The notes under the pieces were generated by a model, which saw only the letters and a program-made list of their open reading frames with translations, was not told the DNA's origin and made no database searches. Shown piece after piece: positions 5,262 to 11,479 of a DNA stretch of 14,131 nt (position 1 is the first letter of the stretch; every line of letters begins with the position of its first letter). Made by a program: the position numbers and the translations under genes. Source of the stretch: Bacillota bacterium (GTDB taxonomy: Bacteria > Bacillota > Clostridia > DSM-8532); assembly GCA_023440865.1 (NCBI GenBank), contig JAEXRM010000149.1, positions 1 through 14,131 on the forward strand, given 5' to 3'.

Positions 5262-7340
5262 ATGCAATACGAACATGACGAGAACACGCTGAACGACAAC
5301 ATCTCCGGCATGCCCGACGAATCACCCGAAGCATCGCAGGCGGATCAGGGTGCAGCAAGCGCCGTTTCTCCGAAGACTGCAAAAAAAACCGGCAAAAAAG
5401 AAGGAAAAGCAGGCGGCAAGTCTAAGAGATCCGCTGCCTCCGCTGTCGAAACCGATGCCGTTGAAGCAACCAGGCCAACGGCGGGCAAACCTGTCGGCAC
5501 GAAGGCCTCCAAGAAGACGAGTACGGACAGATCGACGGCGGTCAAGACAAAGGCCGGTTCCCGCCGCACGGTCAAGCGTGTATCCAAGGCGCCGGCCGCA
5601 CAGGCATCCGCTGCATCGGAACGGCCCGAAACCGTTGTGACGCTGCCGGCGATCGAAATGGTGGATGATGTGCTGGTCGACGTCACCATGCCCGCCGCCG
5701 ATGCGATGGCGAACGAACCGGCAGCCGCGCCGGCACCGAAGAAGCGCGGACGCAAGTCCAAGGCGGAACTCGCCGCACACGCGCTTGCAACGACGGAGCC
5801 GGCACCCGCGCGCCGCCGCGGACGGCCGGCCGGCAGCAGGAATCAGGCCGGCAAGCAGGCCAAACCGGTTCCCGCCAAGCGCGGACGCAAATCCAAGGCC
5901 GAGCTCGCCGCCATCGCGGCCGAAGCCGCCCGGGAAGCGGCCAAGCTTTCCGAGAAGCTCTCCTACAAGGTCGGCAGCGCCTGGGAGGACAAGAACCTCA
6001 AGCGAAAGGCCGTGTTTGATTTTGCAGACGACTACAGGAGCTTCCTGAACAAGGCGAAAACCGAACGCGAGTGCATCCGTGAAGCCGTTCTGATGGCCGA
6101 GCGCAAGGGCTTCCGCAACCTCGACGCCATGGCGGAGGACATGCGGCTTGTGCCGGGCGACCGCGTATACCGCGTCGTCAAGAACAAGCTCATCGTGCTG
6201 GCGGTTGTCGGCACAGAATCCGTCGGGAACGGCGTGCGCATCCTCGGCGCCCATGTCGACTCGCCGCGCATCGACATCAAGCAGAATCCGCTGTATGAAG
6301 CCAACGACATGGCATTCCTGAAGACGCACTACTACGGCGGCATCAAGAAGTACCAGTGGACGGCCATCCCGCTTGCATTGCACGGCGTGTTCGTCAAGAC
6401 CGACGGCACGACGGTGGATGTGGTGATCGGCGAGGACGAGAAGGATCCGATCTTCACGATCACGGACCTGCTGCCGCATCTGGCAAAGGATCAGTACGAG
6501 AAGAAGCTGGCCGACGCGTTCGCCGGCGAGTCCCTGAACCTGTTGATCGGGTCCGAACCCATGCAGGGGGAGGACACGAAGGAGAAGGTCAAGCTCAACA
6601 TCCTGCGGATGCTCAGCGAAGCCTACGATGTCAAGGAAGAGGATTTCCTCTCCGCCGAGCTGGAGATCGTACCGGCATTCAAGGCGCGCGATATCGGCAT
6701 CGATCGTTCGATGATCGGCGCGTACGGCCACGATGACCGCGTGTGCGCGTATCCCGCGCTGATGGCCGTCCTGGAGACGGAGGATCCGCAGATCACCTCC
6801 GTGTGCGTGCTGACCGACAAGGAAGAGATCGGCAGCGTGGGCAACACGGGTGCAGAATCACGCGCATTGGAGAACTTCCTCGCGGACCTGTGCGCGATGT
6901 CCTCCGTCACGCCTTATTCCGACCGAATGCTGCGGCGCTGCCTCGATCGCTCCAAGATGCTCTCGGCGGACGTCACGGCTGCCGTTGATCCCAACTACGA
7001 GGGCACGCACGACAAGCTGAACGCATCCTATCTCGGCAAGGGCATGGCCATCATGAAGTACAGCGGCGCACGCGGCAAGAGCGGCGCATCCGATGCGCAT
7101 GCCGAGTATGTGGCCGAGGTGCGCAAGATCCTCAACGATGCCGGCGTCATCTGGCAGACCACGGAGCTCGGCGCCGTCGACAAGGGAGGCGGAGGCACCA
7201 TCGCCATGATGATCGCCAACCTCGGTGTCGACGTCATCGACTGCGGCGTACCGGTGCTGTCGATGCACGCGCCGTTCGAGATCGTCAGCAAGGTCGACCT
7301 GTACAACACCTACAAGGCGTATGTGGCGTTCCTGAAATAA
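5262..7340 (+). CDS. apeA: M18-family aminopeptidase (ApeA type) with N-terminal AT-hook-like extension
   Basis: The 692-residue product has two parts. Residues ~228-692 (about 465, the normal ApeA length) form the cytosolic dinuclear zinc aminopeptidase that trims N-terminal residues from peptides. Metal and catalytic motifs are GAHVDSPR (329-336, H331), GHDDR (489-493), DKEEIGS (519-525, glutamates 521/522), LSAD (567-570, D570) and SMHAP (667-671, H669). Residues 1-227 are an added low-complexity region rich in Lys, Ala, Thr and Pro, like bacterial histone-H1-like tails. It has three AT-hook-like cores: KKRGRKSKAELAA (160-172), RRRGRP (184-189) and AKRGRKSKAELAA (206-218). The start is the ATG at 5262 behind GGGGGTG (5251-5257). 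The frame is continuous across the junction with uniform GC-rich codon use, so the fusion looks real. DNA binding is inferred. Its last codons are duplicated downstream (7313-7410). Confidence 0.9.
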   Translation: MQYEHDENTLNDNISGMPDESPEASQADQGAASAVSPKTAKKTGKKEGKAGGKSKRSAASAVETDAVEATRPTAGKPVGTKASKKTSTDRSTAVKTKAGSRRTVKRVSKAPAAQASAASERPETVVTLPAIEMVDDVLVDVTMPAADAMANEPAAAPAPKKRGRKSKAELAAHALATTEPAPARRRGRPAGSRNQAGKQAKPVPAKRGRKSKAELAAIAAEAAREAAKLSEKLSYKVGSAWEDKNLKRKAVFDFADDYRSFLNKAKTERECIREAVLMAERKGFRNLDAMAEDMRLVPGDRVYRVVKNKLIVLAVVGTESVGNGVRILGAHVDSPRIDIKQNPLYEANDMAFLKTHYYGGIKKYQWTAIPLALHGVFVKTDGTTVDVVIGEDEKDPIFTITDLLPHLAKDQYEKKLADAFAGESLNLLIGSEPMQGEDTKEKVKLNILRMLSEAYDVKEEDFLSAELEIVPAFKARDIGIDRSMIGAYGHDDRVCAYPALMAVLETEDPQITSVCVLTDKEEIGSVGNTGAESRALENFLADLCAMSSVTPYSDRMLRRCLDRSKMLSADVTAAVDPNYEGTHDKLNASYLGKGMAIMKYSGARGKSGASDAHAEYVAEVRKILNDAGVIWQTTELGAVDKGGGGTIAMMIANLGVDVIDCGVPVLSMHAPFEIVSKVDLYNTYKAYVAFLK

Positions 7341-7410
7341 GGCGCATCGACGCGTGACCCGCAAGGCGTATGTGGCGTTCCCGAGGTACGATGCATCGAC
7401 GATTGACCCG
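7313..7410 (+). repeat. 49-bp tandem duplication of the apeA 3' end
   Basis: Unit 1 (7313-7361) holds the last codons and the TAA of apeA. Unit 2 (7362-7410) repeats it, beginning with the same 19 bases (CAAGGCGTATGTGGCGTTC), then diverging at several positions, and ending with a shared GACCCG. The period of 49 is not a multiple of three, and in copy 2 the stop triplet has changed to TAC. It is a decayed copy of the gene tail lying about 100 bases from a recombinase gene. Confidence 0.85.
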
Positions 7411-7486
7411 GTTGTGCATGCCTGCGATGCGGTGAATAGCCGATAATCGGGCTGGAGGTCGACAGAAGCCCTTCATGCGATGGATC

Positions 7487-7515
7487 ATGGGGATGAACAG
7501 CATGTTCATCCCCAT
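7487..7515. terminator. Hairpin between convergent apeA and recombinase genes
   Basis: Perfect 13-bp arms, ATGGGGATGAACA (7487-7499) and TGTTCATCCCCAT (7503-7515), enclose a 3-nt loop. It covers the stop codon of the minus-strand recombinase (7506-7508) and lies about 150 bases after apeA. The T tract is poor on both sides, so it is a probable bidirectional end point or 3'-end stabilising structure rather than a textbook terminator. Confidence 0.5.
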
Positions 7516-8609
7516 TTCGCGTCTTTCGCATCACCGGTGCCTTTGCGTTTTACCCTTGATCGCGTCTTCCTGTCAGGCACCGATGGTTCCAGTTCCGCTA
7601 GCGGGTTGCTTTCAACCGCTTCCCGCAACCGCTTGTCATCGAGGTGCGTGTAAATCTCGGTCGTCGAGATGCTTTCATGCCCGAGAATCTCCTGCAGCGC
7701 CCGGATGTCGACATTGCCGTGCTTGTACATGAGTGTGGCCGCCGTGTGCCGCAGCTTGTGGGTCGTGTACTTCCTGGTGTCCAGTCCGGCTTCGCCGATG
7801 TGCTTTTTGACGATATGTTGTACTGTCGTCTTGGCGACACGACGTTTTCGATCGCTCAGGAACAAAGCGGCGGGATCCAGAACACCTTCCTTGGGACGAA
7901 CCTTCAAATAGGCATCAATAGCGGCTTTGCAGGCTGCGTTCAGATAGACCGTGCGTTCTTTTCCACCTTTTCCCATAATCGTCAGGCGGTTGTCGCGCAT
8001 GTCCTTGAGGTTGATGCCGACCAGCTCGGACAAGCGCATGCCGCAGTTGAGAAAAAGCGTGATGATGGCATAGTCGCGCTCGTAGTTTCTGCCGTCGATG
8101 GCGTCGAGCAGCTGACGGCTTTCGTCCAGGTTGAGGTAGCGGGGTTGCCGCTTGAGGATCTTGGGGCTGTCGAGTTCCCGTGTGGGATTTGCTTCGATGA
8201 GTTTGGCCTTGCCGACAAGATAGTTGAAAAACGACTTCAGGCAGGCGACCTTGCGGGCACGGGCGTGCGCCTTGTTGGCGCGGTCGCGTCCGACGTACGA
8301 CAGGAAAGCGTACAATTCGCTCAGATCGACGTTGGCAAGCGTTTCGGCGTTGACACCGGTAATATCGATTGCATGGAAGGCCTCGGGCGAGTCGTCACGG
8401 ACGGCGGCGATGCCGCGGTCCATCAGAATGAATCGGAACAGCATGCGCAGGTCATACTGATACGCGCGCAGCGTGTTGTCTGATTTGCCCTTGATGGCGG
8501 ACAGGTAGTTCAGGAAGTCCCTGAGGATCTCCGGATCGTTCGCGGATGCCTGTTCGGCGGCAGCCATGGCGGCTGTCTGCGGTTGGTTCCCGGGTTTGGA
8601 CGCATTCAT
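7506..8609 (-). CDS. Tyrosine recombinase, XerC/XerD-like
   Basis: This 367-residue site-specific recombinase cuts and rejoins DNA through a 3'-phosphotyrosine. The N-terminal core-binding (SAM-like) domain is about residues 25-140 (DFLNYLSAIKGKSDNTLRAY). The catalytic domain is about 155-330 and has the full set of active residues: R192 (CGMRLSEL), lysine in GKGGKER (K214/K217), H284 and R287 in HKLRH, H311 in LGHES, and nucleophile Y320 in EIYTHL. It is longer than housekeeping XerC/D (about 300 residues) because of an N-terminal leader, an insert near 70-95 and a basic C-terminal tail. I chose the ATG at 8609, which has AGGAG eight bases upstream; an earlier ATG at 8639 lies in an inverted repeat without a ribosome site. 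It could be a chromosome-dimer resolvase or the recombinase of a mobile element; no phage or conjugation genes are seen. Confidence 0.9.
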   Translation of the reverse strand: MNASKPGNQPQTAAMAAAEQASANDPEILRDFLNYLSAIKGKSDNTLRAYQYDLRMLFRFILMDRGIAAVRDDSPEAFHAIDITGVNAETLANVDLSELYAFLSYVGRDRANKAHARARKVACLKSFFNYLVGKAKLIEANPTRELDSPKILKRQPRYLNLDESRQLLDAIDGRNYERDYAIITLFLNCGMRLSELVGINLKDMRDNRLTIMGKGGKERTVYLNAACKAAIDAYLKVRPKEGVLDPAALFLSDRKRRVAKTTVQHIVKKHIGEAGLDTRKYTTHKLRHTAATLMYKHGNVDIRALQEILGHESISTTEIYTHLDDKRLREAVESNPLAELEPSVPDRKTRSRVKRKGTGDAKDAKWG

Positions 8610-8633
8610 GGCTTCATCTCCTGTCATCACACA

Positions 8634-8669
8634 CAACATTGAACGAAATTTTTATTTCGTTCAATGTTG
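8634..8669. repeat. Perfect 16-bp inverted repeat, lox-like, upstream of the recombinase gene
   Basis: The arms 8634-8649 and 8654-8669 are exactly complementary around TTTT. Viewed as a recombinase site, it can be read as 13-bp arms AACATTGAACGAA (8635-8647) and TTCGTTCAATGTT (8656-8668) around an asymmetric 8-bp spacer ATTTTTAT, the 13-8-13 geometry of loxP. It lies 25 bases upstream of the recombinase start and 57 bases past the DUF4143 gene. It has no T tract on the minus strand, so it is a poor terminator. It could be a target site, an autoregulatory operator or a hairpin; only the symmetry is seen. Confidence 0.75.
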
Positions 8670-8725
8670 GGTTTCATGTGGCAAAACGTATCATGGCTTC
8701 CCTGCAGGCAAGATTCTGGCATAAA

Positions 8726-9931
8726 TCATGACTGTTCCAGCAGCCAGGTGATCAGGTTCACCTGGCGGATTCCTTGATGATCACTGCCGCTGCCGATCTC
8801 GTCAAGCGTGATCAGTGTCTTGGGGTAATTGTCATCAATCTTTCGGAGCGGATCCAGTTCATGCTGGAGTGTGTCTTCATGCAATACAGTGGCGGCTACC
8901 TGAAAATATGCATAGCCACTGGGTCCTTCGACGATGAAATCAACTTCTTGCGGTCCCAGCTTGCCCACATGGATGCGGGTGTAGCGGCGGCGCAATTCGA
9001 GGTATACGATATTCTCGATCAGATGTCCCATGTCGGTGCTGCCTTGTGCCAGTAACAATTGCCGGATTCCGGTATCGACGATGTAATATTTGCCCAATGT
9101 CTTCAAATGCTGCCGACCCTTGATATCATATCGATCCACACGATAGTAAATAAAACTGTCAGTCAAGGCGCGCACATAGTTGTCCACCGTGTTTGCCGAA
9201 ATGCTTCTGCCGGCTGATGACAAGGTATCGGCGATTTTCTTTGTGGATATGGGACTGCCGATTCCGCTGGCCAGTATTTTCACAATGCTTTCCAGTATGG
9301 ATATGTCCTTGATGCCCTGCCTCATGGCGACATCCTTGATGAGGATCGTGTTGTAGATGCCTTCCACATAGGGCCTTACCATGACTGTGGTCTGCTCCAG
9401 CATCGCGACATGCGGGAACGAACCCAGGGTAAGGTATGCATTGAAGTATTGAGCGAGCGGTTTTTGATCAGATGCATGCAAGCCCATGTATTCGCCGAAT
9501 GAAAGTGGCAGCATCTCGATCGTGATGTACCGGCCCGACAACAGGGTTGCCAATTCACCCGAAAGCATGTGGGCATTTGAACCGGTGATGTACACATCGA
9601 CGCGATCACGGATGAAGAGACTGTCGACAGCTTTTTCAAATGATTCGCATTGCTGGATCTCATCAATGAATACATAGGTGTATCTGTTCTTGCACAGCCT
9701 CTCCCTCACATGCCGATATAGGGATTTATCGTCGAGTAAAGCATCATTCTCAAGGTCTTCGAGGTTGATCGCAACAATCTGATCATCATCGACACCGGTA
9801 CTTCTCAGGTAATGCTGGTATAGTTCGAACAAGGTTGATTTGCCGCAACGGCGAACACCTGTGACAACCTTGATGATTTTTTGTTCGCGATGCGCGATCA
9901 GCTGCTGGAGGTATATCGGCCGCTGGATCAT
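8726..9931 (-). CDS. AAA ATPase with C-terminal DUF4143 domain
   Basis: This is a 401-residue protein of the AAA_14/DUF4143 family, common as single accessory genes in bacteria and archaea, with no settled function. The N-terminal ATPase has Walker A GVRRCGKST (25-33), Walker B YVFIDEIQ (86-93) and a sensor-like ITGSN (115-119). The C-terminal part (~200-350) carries a winged-helix-like stretch (ISTKKIADTLSSAGRSISANTV) and a nuclease-fold-like end, EVDFIV (329-334) followed by FQVA (343-346), with Gln where a PD-(D/E)XK enzyme would have an acid, so catalysis is doubtful. There are no membrane segments. The ATG has GGGGTG five bases upstream. Codons are clearly richer in A and T than in the neighbouring genes, which suggests acquisition by transfer, perhaps with the adjacent recombinase. 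Confidence 0.88.
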   Translation of the reverse strand: MIQRPIYLQQLIAHREQKIIKVVTGVRRCGKSTLFELYQHYLRSTGVDDDQIVAINLEDLENDALLDDKSLYRHVRERLCKNRYTYVFIDEIQQCESFEKAVDSLFIRDRVDVYITGSNAHMLSGELATLLSGRYITIEMLPLSFGEYMGLHASDQKPLAQYFNAYLTLGSFPHVAMLEQTTVMVRPYVEGIYNTILIKDVAMRQGIKDISILESIVKILASGIGSPISTKKIADTLSSAGRSISANTVDNYVRALTDSFIYYRVDRYDIKGRQHLKTLGKYYIVDTGIRQLLLAQGSTDMGHLIENIVYLELRRRYTRIHVGKLGPQEVDFIVEGPSGYAYFQVAATVLHEDTLQHELDPLRKIDDNYPKTLITLDEIGSGSDHQGIRQVNLITWLLEQS

Positions 9932-9957
9932 CTGAACACCCCACTTTTATGTTCAGA
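9931..9957 (-). promoter_or_regulatory. Inverted repeat enclosing the ribosome site of the DUF4143 gene
   Basis: TCTGAACA (9931-9938) and TGTTCAGA (9950-9957) are perfect 8-bp arms with an 11-nt centre. On the minus strand the centre contains the GGGGTG ribosome site, and one arm reaches the A of the start codon. It can be an RNA hairpin that presents or masks the ribosome site, or an operator just downstream of the promoter. Confidence 0.5.
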
Positions 9958-10287
9958 ATATCATAAGTGATAGATAAATAAAAGTTTTTTCTTAAAAGAG
10001 CAAAAACTATATACAATCATCACTTTTATCATTTTTCAGCATGATTCGATATGTCAAATCATGAAACCAAGTGAATGTCTCTGGCGAGTCGGCGACTGAC
10101 AATCGCTAGAGTACGGTCATTATGGCATGCTTGCAAGGATGAGCGGGTGCAAAACGTATATGAATAAACAGCTGTGTCTTCATCGTTCAAATCAGCGAAG
10201 CCGGGCGCCGGAGAGCAGGGCAACCGGCATACCATGATCCACCAAAGCGTAGCGTAGCATACTCCACGTAAGCGGAGCGGAGAAAAC
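9932..10287. other. Divergent spacer between the DUF4143 and diguanylate cyclase genes
   Basis: There is no gene here. The left 110 bases are strongly AT-rich and carry the DUF4143 promoter and two copies of CACTTTTAT (9942-9950 and 10021-10029). The right part is GC-richer. Just before the cyclase start there are micro-repeats AGCGT/AGCGT/AGCAT (10246-10260) and AGCGG/AGCGG (10271-10280). CTCC (10262-10265) could pair with either GGAG at 10274-10277 or the true ribosome site GGAG at 10279-10282. A TTGCAA at 10131 and TATATG at 10157 are spaced too widely (20) for a confident promoter call. No c-di-GMP riboswitch consensus was recognised. Confidence 0.55.
9955..9983 (-). promoter_or_regulatory. 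Probable extended -10 promoter of the DUF4143 gene
   Basis: Reading the minus strand, TG at 9963-9962, one base, then TATTCT at 9960-9955. The -35 at 9983-9978 (TTTTAT) is weak. The region is very AT-rich. The predicted start is near 9948, giving a leader of under 20 nt. Confidence 0.4.
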
Positions 10288-11469
10288 ATGAGCAAACGCA
10301 GGCCAACCCGCCATCGCCCCTTTCTGCTGATTGTCCTGATGTTGGTGTTCTCGCTGTATGCGGTTCCCGCCACCTTGCTGCGCCAGCACTTCGAAGGCCT
10401 GGTGAGCAAGGAGCTCGGTCACAATGCGACGAGCACGGCAATCGCCATCGCGCGCTTTCTGGAGCAGGACATCGCATCCTACCGCGCCTTTCACGACCTT
10501 GCAGTCTACAGTCCCGATGCAGTCGATGCCGCATGGTATGCGCATACCTGTGAGACTCTCCGGCGGATCAAGCAGGAAACGGGTGCCGACTTCGTTTTCA
10601 CGGAAAAGTGGCTGGATGGGGAGAACATCGTCTATCTGCTCGATGCCGAAGAGCCGGGCAGTGAAAACTACTCCGCACCCGGCACCACCGACGGCATCTC
10701 CGAACCGGAACGCAAGGCCTTCGTCGAGGGAGTCAACACCAACAGCGGCTTGATCCGGGACCCCGTTTGGGGGAATTACCTGACAGGCTTCTCTCCCATA
10801 TTCGACCGTGAATCCGGGCGTGTGCTGGGACTTGTCGGCGTCGACTATTCGGCAGGCAAGGTGCAGTCCCTGATGGGCAGCCTCACGCGCCTGATCCTGT
10901 TGGGTACGTTGCTGCTGACGCTGCTGACCACGATTCTGATCGTCTGGCTGGCCGACATGCGGTATGTCGCCCTGGAGACCGATTATCTGACCGGCCTGTA
11001 CAGCCGGCATTATCATGACAAACGGCTTGCCGCCCTCCACCGCAGGGCGCAGCGCGGCCAGTCGCCTTTTTGTCATGCGATCATGGACGTGGACTATTTC
11101 AAGCGCATCAATGACGAGTACGGTCATCAGGAAGGCGACGAGGTGCTCAAGCAGGTTGCGCGCATTCTGGAACGAACCGTTCGCGCGTCGGATTGCTGTG
11201 CACGCCTTGGCGGCGATGAGTTCGGTTTCGTGTTCGGCAATACAGGCCGTGAGGATGCGGAACGCATCCTGGAGCGGATCCGCCAGCGTGTCGCAGAGGC
11301 CGATATTCGCACACGCGACGGCCATTCGCTGCAGGTCACGCTCAGCATCGGCATGGTGACCTGGAGGCCGGGGCTGGACGTCGAAACGATGCAGAACCAG
11401 GCGGACAAGGCCATGTACGCCTCCAAGCACAATGGCAGGAACCGGCTGACGGTGGCCGAGGCAATCTGA
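10288..11469 (+). CDS. Membrane-bound diguanylate cyclase (GGDEF domain)
   Basis: The 393-residue protein makes cyclic di-GMP from two GTP, a signal that usually favours sessile or surface-attached states. Layout: a membrane segment at about 11-32; an extracytoplasmic Cache-like sensor region at about 35-198 (including NYLTGFSPIFD and GLVGVDYS, typical of PDC sensors); a second membrane segment at about 201-221; and a cytoplasmic GGDEF domain at about 230-393. The catalytic half-site looks intact: GGDEF at 308-312, metal-binding D267 in MDVDYFK, and N275 in FKRIND. The inhibitory I-site RASD (299-302) sits exactly five residues before GGDEF, so product feedback is expected. There is no EAL or HD-GYP partner. 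The ATG follows GGAG (10279-10282) by five bases. The stop is only 10 bases from the convergent FAD gene. The sensed ligand is unknown. Confidence 0.92.
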   Translation: MSKRRPTRHRPFLLIVLMLVFSLYAVPATLLRQHFEGLVSKELGHNATSTAIAIARFLEQDIASYRAFHDLAVYSPDAVDAAWYAHTCETLRRIKQETGADFVFTEKWLDGENIVYLLDAEEPGSENYSAPGTTDGISEPERKAFVEGVNTNSGLIRDPVWGNYLTGFSPIFDRESGRVLGLVGVDYSAGKVQSLMGSLTRLILLGTLLLTLLTTILIVWLADMRYVALETDYLTGLYSRHYHDKRLAALHRRAQRGQSPFCHAIMDVDYFKRINDEYGHQEGDEVLKQVARILERTVRASDCCARLGGDEFGFVFGNTGREDAERILERIRQRVAEADIRTRDGHSLQVTLSIGMVTWRPGLDVETMQNQADKAMYASKHNGRNRLTVAEAI

Positions 11470-11479
11470 AGCAATTCCC

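Noticed and set aside
5322..6731. Minus-strand open frame opposite apeA
   Set aside because: It is a codon-bias shadow of the real aminopeptidase on the plus strand and lacks a ribosome site or known domain.
7436..7452. Small palindrome CCGATAATCGG after apeA
   Set aside because: It is only five base pairs with a one-base centre and no promoter or T tract nearby, so it is too short to support a function.
8610..8639. Upstream ATG for the recombinase
   Set aside because: It lies in the inverted repeat without a Shine-Dalgarno sequence; AGGAG supports the start at 8609.
10100..10287. Possible c-di-GMP riboswitch before the cyclase gene
   Set aside because: A few GC-rich stems and a GGCAACC are present, but the conserved GEMM core could not be matched.
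10192..11430. Minus-strand open frame of 412 codons
   Set aside because: It is the shadow of the diguanylate cyclase, whose GGDEF and I-site motifs are clear on the plus strand.
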